This document shows, in pieces, positions 1 to 10,298 of a DNA stretch of 64,000 bases (the stretch's first letter is position 1; every line of letters begins with the position of its first letter). The position numbers were made by a program, and so were the translations under genes. Below the pieces are notes generated by a model. It had not been told where the DNA came from, did no database searches, and saw only the letters and a list, made by a program, of their open reading frames with translations. The DNA is from Gordonia sp. PP30. GTDB taxonomy: Bacteria > Actinomycetota > Actinomycetes > Mycobacteriales > Mycobacteriaceae. The stretch is from the NCBI RefSeq assembly GCF_023100845.1, contig NZ_CP095864.1, positions 2,046,001-2,110,000 of the forward strand, written 5' to 3'.

Positions 1-34
1 CTGAACCCACCAGCACTCACCAGAAAGCCTCGCC

Positions 35-883
35 ATGCTGCGCGTCGCCGTGCCCAACAAGGGCGCCCTGTCCGAAGCCGCCGTCGGAATCCTCGCCGAG
101 GCCGGCTACCGCAAGCGTTCGGATCCGAAGGATCTGACCGTCCTCGATGTCGCGAATGACGTCGAGTTCTACTTCCTGCGCCCGCGTGACGTCGCCATCT
201 ACGTGGCCGCCGGGCAACTCGACCTCGGCATCACCGGCCGCGACCTGGCCGCCGACTCCGGTGTGCAGGTGATCGAAGAGGTGTCGCTCGGTTTCGGGGC
301 GTCCACCTTCCGCTACGCCGCGCCGAAGGACCAGTCGTGGACGGTCGACGACCTCGCGGGCAAGCGTATCGCGACGTCGTACCCGAACATCGTGCGCGCC
401 GACCTCGCGGCCCGCGGTCTGGAGGCGGAGATCATCCGGCTCGACGGCGCGGTGGAGATCTCGATCCAGCTCGGGGTGGCCGATGTCATCGCCGACGTCG
501 TCGGCTCCGGCCGCACGCTCCGCCTGCACGACCTGGCCGCGTTCGGGAAGTCGCTCTGCGACTCCGAGGCGGTACTCATCCGCGGCGGCGCCGCCGGTGA
601 CGCGTCGAAGGCCGCGCAGCGGTTCATCGCCCGCGTGCAGGGCGTGGTCTTCGGTCAGCAGTACGTGATGATCGACTACGACTGCCCCAAGCCGCTGCTC
701 GAGATGGCGGTCGCGCTGACGCCCGGCCTGGAGTCGCCGACCATCTCGCCGATGGCCGACGACAACTGGCTCGCCGTCCGCGCGATGGTCCCGCGCAAGA
801 CCCACCAGCAGCTGATGGACGAGCTCTCCGAGCTCGGCGCCCGCGCCATCCTCGCCTCGGACATCCGCTCCTGCCGCTTCTGA
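35..883 (+). CDS. hisG: ATP phosphoribosyltransferase, long (HisG_L) form
   Basis: HisG catalyses the first step of histidine synthesis in the cytoplasm, joining ATP and PRPP to give phosphoribosyl-ATP. The 282-residue length fits the long form with a C-terminal ACT-like regulatory domain that binds histidine (about residue 211 onward). The N-terminal [12 protein letters not shown] and the PRPP-binding stretch [13 protein letters not shown] (residues 149-161) are typical of the family. The ATG at 35 gives the expected N-terminus. In related genomes hisE lies directly upstream; only 34 bases are visible here, so this cannot be checked. The gene converges on the thioesterase gene 22 bases downstream across a GC-rich CCGGCCGG palindrome. 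Identification is firm. Confidence 0.96.
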   Translation: MLRVAVPNKGALSEAAVGILAEAGYRKRSDPKDLTVLDVANDVEFYFLRPRDVAIYVAAGQLDLGITGRDLAADSGVQVIEEVSLGFGASTFRYAAPKDQSWTVDDLAGKRIATSYPNIVRADLAARGLEAEIIRLDGAVEISIQLGVADVIADVVGSGRTLRLHDLAAFGKSLCDSEAVLIRGGAAGDASKAAQRFIARVQGVVFGQQYVMIDYDCPKPLLEMAVALTPGLESPTISPMADDNWLAVRAMVPRKTHQQLMDELSELGARAILASDIRSCRF

Positions 884-905
884 CGGGGCCGGCCGGACCG
901 GCCGG

Positions 906-1775
906 TCACCCCAGCTCGGTCAGCAGCACCGTCTGCGCGGACCGGCCGAGGTAGCCGCGCTCGTCGTACAGCTCGGCGAAGCTCGCGCCGTAGCCCTCAC
1001 GACCGGCCGCCATCGCCGAGTCGATGCCGATCCACTCGCCGGTGGGCTGTCCGGTCAGGTGCACGGTGGTGTCGGTGTTCATCCACGACCACTCGCTCGG
1101 GTTCATCGTCGAACCGACGCCGTTCGCGACGTCGACCACGGTGAACGCCGAGGCCAGCGGGCTGGTCGGCGACCCGGCGACGAGCGGCAGCAGCGGCCGC
1201 AGCCACACCGCCGGGGTCGGCTCGTTGCGCCCGGGCGCCCCGGCCACCTCGATGGTGCCGATGAATCCGATGCGGCCCCACGGCACGGCGACGCCGTCGA
1301 CCTCGGGGAACCCGATGGCGTGCGGGACGTCGGCGGGTGACGGCGACAACGGTTCGCGCGGCAGCCGCTCGACGGCCGCGGTGTCGGTGACCTTCAGGCG
1401 CCAGGCGACGGCGCGCCCGACCACCCGGTACGACCCGTCCGGCTGGCGGGCCTCCAGTTCGGCCGCGACCTGGCTGATCTGCCGCCCGGGCCGCGGGATC
1501 CAGGCGCGGACCCGGTTCACGTCGAGCCCGATCGCGCCGAGGATCTCCATGGTCACCCGGGTGACGGCCTGGCCGTCCGCCGGATCGGCGACGCCTTCCA
1601 TGGCGCGCACCAGCAGTCCGGTCGGCGGTCCGCCGTGCTGGATGTTCGGCGACCACACGCTGACCGTGGCCGGGGTGGGCTGGAAGTAGTCGTAGGCGGG
1701 ATCGTCACCGTCCGGCGCGGCGAGGGGAAGGTAGTAGGCGCCGTGGTCGGTCGGGGAGGTGGAATCTGCGGCCAT
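906..1775 (-). CDS. Acyl-CoA thioesterase-like protein (4HBT_3 hotdog family)
   Basis: This 289-residue protein resembles the actinobacterial TesB-like thioesterases with two fused hotdog folds, which hydrolyse acyl-CoA thioesters. Visible support: the stretch SVWSPNIQHGGPPTGLLVRA (about residues 39-58) with the HGGPP hotdog motif, and a second half with GIDSAMAAGREG near the C-terminus. The physiological acyl chain cannot be read from sequence. The start ATG at 1775 is supported by a TAGAGT box six bases upstream. It faces hisG convergently and trmI divergently. Family assignment is good; substrate is unknown. Confidence 0.8.
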   Translation of the reverse strand: MAADSTSPTDHGAYYLPLAAPDGDDPAYDYFQPTPATVSVWSPNIQHGGPPTGLLVRAMEGVADPADGQAVTRVTMEILGAIGLDVNRVRAWIPRPGRQISQVAAELEARQPDGSYRVVGRAVAWRLKVTDTAAVERLPREPLSPSPADVPHAIGFPEVDGVAVPWGRIGFIGTIEVAGAPGRNEPTPAVWLRPLLPLVAGSPTSPLASAFTVVDVANGVGSTMNPSEWSWMNTDTTVHLTGQPTGEWIGIDSAMAAGREGYGASFAELYDERGYLGRSAQTVLLTELG

Positions 1776-1787
1776 GCCCGCACTCTA
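1776..1787 (-). promoter_or_regulatory. Leaderless-type promoter of the thioesterase gene
   Basis: Reading leftward, TAGAGT (1787-1782) is followed by six bases and then the ATG at 1775. This spacing puts the predicted transcription start on the start codon. Confidence 0.55.
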
Positions 1788-1818
1788 GGACACGTCTCGT
1801 CCTGCCCTCCGACTTGCC

Positions 1819-1905
1819 CCATGCCGGTCGAGAACGGTCCATGTCGGCTGAGAACGGTCCATGCCGGTCGAGCGAGGTTCCCTGCCGGTCGAGCGGAGTC
1901 GAGAC
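1819..1905. repeat. Four imperfect 20-21 bp tandem repeats
   Basis: Units begin at 1819, 1839, 1859 and 1880 and share the core TGCCGGTCGAG (TGTCGGCTGAG in unit 2). The last unit runs into GGTCGAGCGGAGTCGAGAC, which resembles the dispersed repeat seen again at 23335 and 34783. They lie in the 361-base divergent gap between the thioesterase gene and trmI, which otherwise holds two hairpins and no convincing gene. Confidence 0.8.
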
Positions 1906-1923
1906 CCGGCCGCCCGACGATAG

Positions 1924-2964
<1,041 letters not shown>

Positions 2965-2967
<3 letters not shown>

Positions 2968-2976
2968 AGTGGAGGT
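2965..2976 (+). promoter_or_regulatory. Promoter/RBS region of arc
   Basis: TAAAGT (2965-2970), which includes the trmI stop codon, lies six bases before the arc ATG. The six bases are GGAGGT, so the same short sequence could act as a Shine-Dalgarno site on a longer transcript reading through from trmI. Confidence 0.45.
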
Positions 2977-4668
2977 ATGACTTCGCCAGACCGCCCGACC
3001 AGTCGTCCAGGTGCCGCCCGCGGCACGGAAGCAGCGGTGCTGAACGAGCGCGTCGAGAAGCTCACGCTCCGCAACGAGAAGTTGCAGGAGACGCTCAAGG
3101 AAGCGCGTCAGCAGCTCATCGCGCTCCGCGAGGAGGTCGAGCGGCTCGGCCAGCCGCCGAGCGGTTTCGGCGTGCTCCTGGAGGTCTGCGACGACGAGAC
3201 CGTCGACGTGTTCACCTCCGGCCGCAAGATGCGCCTGACGGTGTCGCCCAACATCGAGACGCAGGAGCTGCATCGCGGGCAGGGCCTGCGCCTGAACGAG
3301 GCGCTGACCGTCGTCGAGGCGGTCGGATACGACGCCGTCGGCGAGATCGGCACGCTCCGCGAGGTGCTGGGCGACGGCAGCCGGGCGCTCGTCATCGGCC
3401 ACGCCGACGAGGAGCGCGTGGTGCACCTGGCGACGACGCTGGTGCACACCGATGACGGCGGCGAGTCGGCGCGCAAGCTGCGCCCCGGCGACTCGCTCCT
3501 GATCGACTCCAAGGCCGGTTTCGCCCTCGAGCGGATCCCCAAGGCCGAGGTGGAAGACCTGGTCCTGGAAGAGGTTCCGGACGTCGACTACGAGGACATC
3601 GGCGGTCTGCGCAGGCAGATCGAGCAGATCCGCGACGCGGTGGAACTGCCGTTCCTGCACGCCGAACTGTTCCGCGAGTACGAGCTGCGCCCGCCCAAGG
3701 GCGTCCTGCTGTACGGCCCGCCCGGCTGCGGTAAGACGCTCATCGCCAAGGCGGTCGCCAACTCGCTGGCCAAGAAGATCGCCGAGGCCCGCGGCGACGA
3801 CGTCCGCGAGGCCAAGAGCTACTTCCTCAACATCAAGGGCCCCGAACTGCTCAACAAGTTCGTCGGCGAGACCGAGCGGCACATCCGGCTGATCTTCCAG
3901 CGCGCCCGGGAGAAGGCCTCCGAGGGTACCCCGGTGATCGTCTTCTTCGACGAGATGGACTCGATCTTCCGTACCCGCGGATCGGGCGTGTCGTCGGACG
4001 TGGAGACCACCGTCGTCCCGCAGCTGCTCAGCGAGATCGACGGCGTCGAGGGCCTGGAGAACGTCATCGTGATCGGTGCGTCGAACCGCGAGGACATGAT
4101 CGACCCGGCCATCCTGCGGCCCGGCCGCCTGGACGTGAAGATCAAGATCGAGCGGCCCGACGCCGAGTCGGCGATCGACATCTTCTCCAAGTACCTGACC
4201 ACCGAGCTGCCGATCCACCCGGACGATCTCGCCGAATTCGGCGGCGACGCCAAGGCCTGCGTCTCCGCGATGATCGAGCGGGTCGTCGAGCGGATGTACG
4301 ACGAGACCGACGACAACCGGTTCCTGGAGGTGACCTACGCCAACGGCGACAAGGAGGTCATGTACTTCAAGGACTTCAACTCCGGCGCGATGATCCAGAA
4401 CGTCGTGGACCGGGCCAAGAAGTTCGCCATCAAGGAACAGCTGGAGACCGGCCGCGGCGGCCTGCGGATCGGGCACTTCCTCGACTCCATCCTCGACGAG
4501 TTCGCCGAGAACGAGGACCTGCCGAACACCACCAACCCCGACGACTGGGCGCGGATCTCCGGCAAGAAGGGGGAGCGGATCGTGTACATCCGGACCCTGG
4601 TCACCGGCAAGAACAACGGTGCGTCGCGGGCGATCGACACCGAGTCGAACACCGGTCAGTACCTTTAG
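2977..4668 (+). CDS. arc: Proteasome-associated AAA ATPase Arc/Mpa
   Basis: Arc (Mpa in mycobacteria) is the hexameric ring ATPase that recognises Pup on tagged proteins, unfolds them and threads them into the 20S proteasome. An N-terminal coiled coil (about residues 18-58), which binds Pup, is followed by OB-fold domains (about 65-190) and the AAA module. Walker A is GPPGCGKT (247-254); Walker B ends in DE at 325-326; the pore-loop region [13 protein letters not shown] lies between them. The last residues, GQYL, are the proteasome-docking tail. At 563 residues it is somewhat shorter than the 609-residue M. tuberculosis protein. It sits nine bases after trmI. Confidence 0.97.
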   Translation: MTSPDRPTSRPGAARGTEAAVLNERVEKLTLRNEKLQETLKEARQQLIALREEVERLGQPPSGFGVLLEVCDDETVDVFTSGRKMRLTVSPNIETQELHRGQGLRLNEALTVVEAVGYDAVGEIGTLREVLGDGSRALVIGHADEERVVHLATTLVHTDDGGESARKLRPGDSLLIDSKAGFALERIPKAEVEDLVLEEVPDVDYEDIGGLRRQIEQIRDAVELPFLHAELFREYELRPPKGVLLYGPPGCGKTLIAKAVANSLAKKIAEARGDDVREAKSYFLNIKGPELLNKFVGETERHIRLIFQRAREKASEGTPVIVFFDEMDSIFRTRGSGVSSDVETTVVPQLLSEIDGVEGLENVIVIGASNREDMIDPAILRPGRLDVKIKIERPDAESAIDIFSKYLTTELPIHPDDLAEFGGDAKACVSAMIERVVERMYDETDDNRFLEVTYANGDKEVMYFKDFNSGAMIQNVVDRAKKFAIKEQLETGRGGLRIGHFLDSILDEFAENEDLPNTTNPDDWARISGKKGERIVYIRTLVTGKNNGASRAIDTESNTGQYL

Positions 4669-4681
4669 GCGGTTCGTGCCT

Positions 4682-4692
4682 TAGGGTGATCG
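4682..4692 (+). promoter_or_regulatory. Leaderless-type -10 box before the FHA-ABC gene
   Basis: TAGGGT (4682-4687) is followed by five bases and GTG 4693, or eight bases and ATG 4696. The spacing is slightly off the 6-7 bases seen elsewhere in this window, so either codon could be the start. Confidence 0.4.
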
Positions 4693-7404
4693 GTGATGAA
4701 TCGCCCAGGACCGACGCCACTGCACGTCCGTATCGACTCCGGGCCGGTCCAGGTGGTCACCGCTTCGCCGGCGACCCTGGGCCGGACCCCGGACAATACG
4801 GTCACCCTCAACAATCCGCTGGTCTCGCGGACCCATCTCGGCTTCGAGTGGGGCCCGGACGGCTGGATCGTCGCCGATCGTGGCAGCACCAACGGCTTCT
4901 TCTCCGGCGGGGCGAAGGTCACGCGGCTCGCGATCCGCGGCCCCGTCGTGATCCGGGTCGGCGACGCGGCGCTCGGGCCCGTCGTCGAGATCACCCCGGC
5001 GCCGGCCGCCGCCCCGTCTCGGCCCGTTCCCGCGCAGCAGCCGCCGGCGTCCCGGCCGATGCCGGCCCAGCCGCCGGGTATGCCGTCGCGGCCCACCCCG
5101 GCTCAGCAGGCGCCGCCGTCCCGGCCGATGCCCGCGCAACCGCCGTCGCAGCCGATGCCCGCACAGCCGCCGTCGCGTCCGGTCCCGGCGCAGCAGCGGC
5201 CGCCGGCCACCACACCCCAGCCTTCGCAGCCTCCGGCGCCCCAGCCGCCGCATCCTCCGGTACGACCGGCCGGCGGCATGCGCCCGGCCGCCCCGGCCTT
5301 CGGGAAGCTGCCCGACGCCCCGCACCTGGCCGCCCTGCACAACAACGCGTCGGCGATCTTCGAGGTCCCCGGTGACCTGCGCGGCGGCCGCGAGTCGATC
5401 GCGCTGTCCGGCGTCAAGTCCATCGGCCGCACCCCGGAGAACGACATCGTCGTCTCCGACGTCCTCGCCTCACGCCGTCACGCCCGGCTGACGGCGAACG
5501 GCCAGGGCCTGCTCATCGAGGATCTGGGCAGCGTCAACGGCACCTTCGTCAACGGCCAGCGCATCCGCCGCCAGCCGCTGCGCGAGGGCGACGTCGTCAC
5601 GATCGGTAACAGCGACTTCGTCGTCTCCGAGGGCAACCTGATCCGCGGCCGCGCCAAGGCGATGGTCAGCGGCGGCCTGGAGGTCGACGGCATCGGCCTG
5701 ACCGTCGAGGGCGGCAAGGTGCTGCTCAACGACATCTCGTTCCAGGCCGGTCCGGGCACGCTCACCGCGATCATCGGCCCGTCCGGCGCGGGCAAGTCGA
5801 CGATGTCGAAGATCGCCGCCGGCCTCAACAGCCCGACGGTCGGCCGGGTGTCGTTCGAGGGCCGCGGCGTGCACGACGAGTACGAAGCGCTCCGCAACCG
5901 TATCGGCATGGTGCCGCAGGACGACGTCCTGCACAGCAAACTGACCGTCCGCCAGGCGTTGCGCTACGCCGCCGAACTGCGGCTGCCCGCCGATCTCTCG
6001 ACGCATGACCGCGACCAGGTGATCGACGGCGTGCTCGCCGAGCTCTCGCTCACCGAGCACGCGCAGACCCGCATCGACAAGCTGTCCGGCGGCCAGCGCA
6101 AGCGTGCGTCGGTCGCGATGGAGCTGCTGACCGGCCCGTCGCTGCTGATCCTCGACGAGCCCACCTCCGGACTCGACCCGGCGCTCGACCGCCAGGTGAT
6201 GAAGACGCTCCGCGACCTGGCCGACGCCGGCCGCGTGGTGCTGGTGGTGACCCACTCGGTGGCCCACCTGGAGATCTGCGATCAGGTGCTGCTCCTGGCA
6301 CCGGGCGGCAAGACCGCCTACTGCGGCGACCCCAAGCTCAAGAAGGCCGAACTCGGCACCGACGACTGGGCGGAGATCTTCGAGACCGTCACCGCGCATC
6401 CGGACCAGGTCTGGGCGAACTACCGGCAGCGGCATCCGCACCAGACGGCGCCGCAGGCGCCACCGCCCGCCGGGCCGCCGGTCGTGGTATCGCAGGCGTC
6501 GTCGGGCCGGCAGCTCAGCACCGTGTCCCGGCGGCAGTGGCGGCTGATCTTCGCCGACCGCGGCTATCTGGTGTTCCTGATCCTCCTGCCGATCGTCCTC
6601 GGTCTGCTGACGATGGTGATTCCCGGTGGCGAGGGCTTCGGCCTGCGAGCGCAGATGCCGGGCGGCGGTACGCCTGGGGCGCCGCCGAAGGACCCGACGG
6701 AACCGCTGCAGATCCTGGTGGTGCTGATCATCGGCGCGGCGTTCATGGGTGCGGCGCTGACCGTGCGCGACCTGGTCGGCGAGCGGGCGATCTTCGAGCG
6801 GGAACGCGCGGTCGGTCTGCGCCCGGGCGCCTACCTGTCGGCGAAGGTGCTGGTCTTCGGCGTGCTGGCCGTCGTGCAGGCCGCCATCATGGTGGGGCTC
6901 TGCTACGGCGTGCGGGCCATGCCGACCGCCGAGGACATCACTCCGCCCGGCCAGGATCCGCCGTCGATCCCGCCCGCGCTGACGCTCTTCCTCGCGGTCG
7001 CGGCGCTGGCCGTGGTGAGCGCGCTGATCGGCCTCGCGATCTCGGCGGCGGTCCGCTCCAACGAACAGACGATGCCGCCGCTGGTGATCGTGGTGATGGT
7101 GCAGCTGGTGTTCTGCGGCGGCCTGTTCCCGATCGCCGCGCAGGGTGCCAAGCAGCTGTCATGGATCTTCCCGAGCTATTGGGGATACGCGAACGGCGCG
7201 CAGGCGGTGAACCTCCCGGCGACGGCGTACGCACCGCAGGTCAGGCCGTCGGAGAAGAACGCGGGCGACCCGAACGCGCCGATCCTGTACTCGATGTGGG
7301 AGCCGACGCTCGCACACGCGCTGATCTCCTACGGAGTGCTGGCCCTGATGAGCATCCTGCTCCTCGGGTTCATCTACAGCCGCCTGCGTCTCAAGAAGCA
7401 CTGA
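4693..7404 (+). CDS. FHA-domain ABC transporter, Rv1747-like
   Basis: A 903-residue fusion of two phosphothreonine-binding FHA domains, an ABC ATPase and an ABC-2 type permease. FHA1 lies at about residues 20-95 (LGRTPDN, SRTH, GSTNG), a Pro/Ala/Gln-rich linker follows to about 205, and FHA2 at about 215-310 (IGRTPEN, SRRHARL, GSVNGTFVNG). Walker A is GPSGAGKST (362-370), the signature LSGGQRKR (464-471), Walker B LLILDEPTSGLD. Six membrane segments occupy the last 290 residues. The M. tuberculosis homologue Rv1747 exports cell-envelope glycolipid and is controlled by Ser/Thr kinase phosphorylation of its FHA regions; that function is inferred here. Its position between arc and dop is not the M. 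tuberculosis arrangement. Confidence 0.92.
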   Translation: MMNRPGPTPLHVRIDSGPVQVVTASPATLGRTPDNTVTLNNPLVSRTHLGFEWGPDGWIVADRGSTNGFFSGGAKVTRLAIRGPVVIRVGDAALGPVVEITPAPAAAPSRPVPAQQPPASRPMPAQPPGMPSRPTPAQQAPPSRPMPAQPPSQPMPAQPPSRPVPAQQRPPATTPQPSQPPAPQPPHPPVRPAGGMRPAAPAFGKLPDAPHLAALHNNASAIFEVPGDLRGGRESIALSGVKSIGRTPENDIVVSDVLASRRHARLTANGQGLLIEDLGSVNGTFVNGQRIRRQPLREGDVVTIGNSDFVVSEGNLIRGRAKAMVSGGLEVDGIGLTVEGGKVLLNDISFQAGPGTLTAIIGPSGAGKSTMSKIAAGLNSPTVGRVSFEGRGVHDEYEALRNRIGMVPQDDVLHSKLTVRQALRYAAELRLPADLSTHDRDQVIDGVLAELSLTEHAQTRIDKLSGGQRKRASVAMELLTGPSLLILDEPTSGLDPALDRQVMKTLRDLADAGRVVLVVTHSVAHLEICDQVLLLAPGGKTAYCGDPKLKKAELGTDDWAEIFETVTAHPDQVWANYRQRHPHQTAPQAPPPAGPPVVVSQASSGRQLSTVSRRQWRLIFADRGYLVFLILLPIVLGLLTMVIPGGEGFGLRAQMPGGGTPGAPPKDPTEPLQILVVLIIGAAFMGAALTVRDLVGERAIFERERAVGLRPGAYLSAKVLVFGVLAVVQAAIMVGLCYGVRAMPTAEDITPPGQDPPSIPPALTLFLAVAALAVVSALIGLAISAAVRSNEQTMPPLVIVVMVQLVFCGGLFPIAAQGAKQLSWIFPSYWGYANGAQAVNLPATAYAPQVRPSEKNAGDPNAPILYSMWEPTLAHALISYGVLALMSILLLGFIYSRLRLKKH

Positions 7405-7412
7405 CCGGGCAG

Positions 7413-7540
7413 CCGGCCGAGCACCTCCGAGTGCTTTCTGTCTCGCCCGTTGAGCACCTGCGAGCGGGTTCGTGTCGCCCGTTGAGCACGTGCGAGTGCT
7501 CTTATGTCGCCGGTTGAGCACCTCCGAGCCCCATGGGGCG
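7413..7540. repeat. Four 32-bp imperfect tandem repeats upstream of dop
   Basis: Units begin near 7413, 7445, 7477 and 7509; the middle two are exactly 32 bases. The shared core is CCCGTTGAGCAC(C/G)TGCGAG. There are no unique spacers, so this is not a CRISPR array. The tail CCGAAACGAAG after the last unit resembles the dispersed repeat at 26239. The array lies in the 251-base gap between the transporter gene and dop. Confidence 0.8.
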
Positions 7541-7642
7541 AGGAGGTTGCCGAAACGAAGCCCGATTCCAGGTGCATTAGCCGGCCGACCGCGAGCATCC
7601 GGATCTCGGCGACGCCGATGGTCGACGGCGGACGCCACCGCT

Positions 7643-7655
7643 TAGGCTGGGACGC
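7643..7655 (+). promoter_or_regulatory. Leaderless-type promoter of dop
   Basis: TAGGCT (7643-7648) is followed by seven bases and the dop ATG at 7656, with no Shine-Dalgarno sequence between. Confidence 0.55.
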
Positions 7656-9158
7656 ATGGATCGCATCATCGGCACCGAGGTGGAGTACGGAATCTCAGCA
7701 CCCGGAGACCGGACCGCCAACCCGATCATGACCTCGACGCAGGCGGTGCTCGCCTACGCGGCCGCGGCCAAGGTGCCGCGGCGCGAACATCGCACCCGCT
7801 GGGACTACGACGTCGAGTCGCCGATGCGCGACGCCCGCGGCTACGACCTCGGCGGACACCGCGGACCGGCGCCGATCATCGACGCCGACGAGATCGGCGC
7901 CGCGAACATGATCCTCACCAACGGTGCGCGCCTCTACGTCGACCACGCGCATCCCGAATACTCCGCGCCCGAGGTCCGCGACCCGCTCGACGCGGTGATC
8001 TGGGACAAGGCCGGTGAACGGGTGATGGAGGAGGCCGCCCGGTACGTCGCGAGCGTGCCCGGCGCACCGAAGCTGCAGCTGTACAAGAACAACATCGACG
8101 GCAAGGGTGCGTCGTACGGCACCCACGAGAACTACCTGATGGACCGGCGGACGTCGTTCGATGCGATCGTCACCGGCCTGATGCCGTTCTTCGCCTCGCG
8201 TCAGGTGATCTGCGGATCGGGCCGGGTCGGGATCGGGCAGGCGGGGGAGGAGGCCGGGTATCAGCTGAGTCAGCGCGCCGACTACATCGAGGTGGAGGTC
8301 GGGCTGGAGACCACCCTCAAGCGCGGCATCATCAACACCCGCGACGAGCCGCACGCCGAGCCGGACAAGTACCGCCGCCTGCACGTGATCATCGGCGACG
8401 CCAACCTCGCCGAGACCGCCACCTATCTCAAGGTGGGCACCACCGCGCTGGTGCTCGACCTGATCGAGGCCGGGGTCAACCTCGCGGACCTGTCCCTGGC
8501 CTGGCCGGTCCAGGCGGTACACACCATCAGCCACGACCCGACGCTGACCGCGACGGTCGCGCTGGCCGACGGCCGCGAGCTCACCGGACTGGCCCTGCAG
8601 CGGGAATACCTGGCGCGGGTCAGCGCCTTCCACGACAAGCACCATGCCGACGACGAGCGGGCCCGGCACGTCATCGAGACCTGGGCGGACGTGCTCGACA
8701 AGCTGGAACGCGACCCGATGGAGTGCGCCGAGATCCTCGACTGGCCGGCCAAGCTCCGTCTCCTCGAGGGCTTCCGCCAGCGTGAGGGCCTTACCTGGGG
8801 TGCGTCGCGGCTGCAGCTGATCGACCTGCAGTACTCCGACGTCCGGCTCGACAAGGGCCTCTACAACCGCCTCGTCGCCCGCGGTTCGATGCGGCGGCTG
8901 ATCACCGAGGATCAGGTCCGCCACGCCATCACTCATCCGCCGGAGGACACTCGCGCGTACTTCCGCGGCCAGTGCGTCAGCCGCTTCGGCGCCGACGTGG
9001 CCGCGGCCAGCTGGGATTCGGTGATCTTCGATCTCGGCGGCGACTCGCTGATCCGCATCCCCACGCTCGAACCGCTGCGCGGCACCAAGGAGATGGTGGG
9101 CGATCTGCTCGACGCGGCGTCGTCCGCGGAGGAACTGGTCGCCGCGCTGACCAGCTGA
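7656..9158 (+). CDS. dop: Pup deamidase / depupylase
   Basis: Dop converts the C-terminal glutamine of Pup to glutamate so that PafA can use it, and also removes Pup from conjugates. The 500-residue protein belongs to the glutamine-synthetase-like carboxylate-amine ligase family. The ATP/Mg site includes [11 protein letters not shown] at the N-terminus. The catalytic aspartate is D96 in [15 protein letters not shown]. The Arg/Asp-rich segment around residues 40-75 is the Dop loop, which PafA lacks and which separates the two enzymes. The leaderless-type promoter supports ATG 7656. A racemase-like gene, rather than pup itself, follows. Confidence 0.96.
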   Translation: MDRIIGTEVEYGISAPGDRTANPIMTSTQAVLAYAAAAKVPRREHRTRWDYDVESPMRDARGYDLGGHRGPAPIIDADEIGAANMILTNGARLYVDHAHPEYSAPEVRDPLDAVIWDKAGERVMEEAARYVASVPGAPKLQLYKNNIDGKGASYGTHENYLMDRRTSFDAIVTGLMPFFASRQVICGSGRVGIGQAGEEAGYQLSQRADYIEVEVGLETTLKRGIINTRDEPHAEPDKYRRLHVIIGDANLAETATYLKVGTTALVLDLIEAGVNLADLSLAWPVQAVHTISHDPTLTATVALADGRELTGLALQREYLARVSAFHDKHHADDERARHVIETWADVLDKLERDPMECAEILDWPAKLRLLEGFRQREGLTWGASRLQLIDLQYSDVRLDKGLYNRLVARGSMRRLITEDQVRHAITHPPEDTRAYFRGQCVSRFGADVAAASWDSVIFDLGGDSLIRIPTLEPLRGTKEMVGDLLDAASSAEELVAALTS

Positions 9159-9215
9159 CGCCGAACCGGCCGGTAGCCGCCCACCGCTGACTAGCATTCG
9201 CATCGGTCGGAGCGT

Positions 9216-9231
9216 GAGGGAAGGACTGTCG
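9216..9231 (+). promoter_or_regulatory. Shine-Dalgarno site that favours TTG 9232 as start
   Basis: GAGGGAAGGA at 9216-9225 lies six bases before TTG 9232. It falls inside codons 1-4 of the longer GTG 9214 reading, which therefore would have no ribosome site of its own. A TAGCAT box at 9192-9197 could supply the promoter. Confidence 0.55.
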
Positions 9232-10023
9232 TTGTCGGAGCCGATGTATGTGCCGAGTTCGGAATACGCCGACGAGGTGGTGCCGAACAGACCGGGCCGC
9301 GCTTTCGGCGGCGTCGCGATCGGGATCCTGCTGTTCGGCGTCGCCGGCTACACCTTCCCGCCGGGCAGCGTCGAGAACGCCACCAGCTTCGCCTATCCGG
9401 TGCACTACCGGCCGGTCGGCGCCGCCAGCATCGCCAATGTGGTCGGCACCCAGGCCAACGATGCGGTGCTGACCGAGCTGATCGAGGCGGCGCGGGAACT
9501 CGAAGCGCAGGGCTGCCGCGCCATCATCGGCGCCTGCGGATACTTCGCCAACTATCAGCCGCAGATCCGCGACGCGGTGGACGTGCCCTGCTTCCTGTCC
9601 AGCCTGATGCAGCTCCCGCTGATCCTGAACAGCCTGCCGCCGCGCAAGAAGGTCGCGATCATCTGCGCCGACGGCGAGGTGCTGCCCGACTCGGCGGCGC
9701 TGGCGCACTCCGGAATCACCGACCTGTCGCGGCTGGTGATCGCCGGCGGCCGCATCTCCGACATTCCGGAGCTGAACGACGAGATCCTCGTCGACAGCGG
9801 CGGCTACAACCCGAAGAAGCTCGAGCGGGAGATCGTCGCCGTCGCCCGGCAGATGGTCGACGACGACCCGGACATCGGCGCGTTCCTCCTCGAATGCACG
9901 CTGTTCCCGCCGACGTCGTACGCCGTGCAGCGGGCCGTCGGCCTCCCGGTCTTCGACTTCGTGACGATGATCGACTGGGTGCAGAGCGCCGTGGTGAAGC
10001 GGCCGTTCACCGGCTACATCTGA
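9232..10023 (+). CDS. Asp/Glu/hydantoin racemase-superfamily protein between dop and pup
   Basis: This 263-residue protein has the two-cysteine layout of the aspartate/glutamate racemase superfamily: C102 in IIGACGYFANYQ and C222 in FLLECTLFPPTSY. These enzymes use paired cysteines to abstract and return a proton at a carbon next to a carboxylate; some relatives are isomerases or decarboxylases. Substrate cannot be inferred. The TTG start at 9232 is favoured by a strong Shine-Dalgarno site; GTG 9214 and ATG 9244 are alternatives. The gene lies 73 bases after dop and 83 before pup on the same strand, so co-expression with the Pup system is plausible, though pup has its own ribosome site. Any role in pupylation is unproven. 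Confidence 0.82.
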   Translation: MSEPMYVPSSEYADEVVPNRPGRAFGGVAIGILLFGVAGYTFPPGSVENATSFAYPVHYRPVGAASIANVVGTQANDAVLTELIEAARELEAQGCRAIIGACGYFANYQPQIRDAVDVPCFLSSLMQLPLILNSLPPRKKVAIICADGEVLPDSAALAHSGITDLSRLVIAGGRISDIPELNDEILVDSGGYNPKKLEREIVAVARQMVDDDPDIGAFLLECTLFPPTSYAVQRAVGLPVFDFVTMIDWVQSAVVKRPFTGYI

Positions 10024-10106
10024 GGCGCGGGCGACCGATTGCCGCGGCCGGTCCGGTGCGGCCAGTAGGGTAGACGCACAGGGGAACTCGCGAAGGAGGA
10101 CAGGCG

Positions 10107-10298
10107 ATGGCGCAGGAGCAGACCAAGCGCGGCGGAGGCGGCGGAGACGACGACGCGATCGGCGGTGGGGCCGCCGGTCAGGAGCGCCGCGAGAAGCTCG
10201 CCGGCGAGACCGATGACTTGCTCGACGAGATCGACGACGTGCTGGAGGAGAACGCCGAGGACTTCGTCCGCGCCTACGTCCAGAAGGGCGGCCAGTGA
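10107..10298 (+). CDS. pup: Prokaryotic ubiquitin-like protein Pup
   Basis: Pup is the small disordered protein attached through its C-terminal glutamate to lysines of proteasome substrates. The 63-residue sequence has a Gly/Asp-rich N-terminal part, the helical Arc-binding region (about residues 22-52, [19 protein letters not shown]) and ends in GGQ, the form that needs Dop deamidation. A strong GAAGGAGGA ribosome site lies at 10092-10100, seven bases from the ATG. The stop codon overlaps the prcB GTG by four bases (GTGA), so prcB is translationally coupled. Confidence 0.97.
   Translation: MAQEQTKRGGGGGDDDAIGGGAAGQERREKLAGETDDLLDEIDDVLEENAEDFVRAYVQKGGQ

Noticed and set aside
885..906. Terminator between hisG and the thioesterase gene
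   Set aside because: CCGGCCGG palindromes are present, but the stem is short and self-complementary in many registers, so it cannot be told from GC-rich background.
7413..7540. Possible CRISPR array
   Set aside because: The 32-bp units adjoin each other with no unique spacers, units are imperfect, and no cas gene is in the window.
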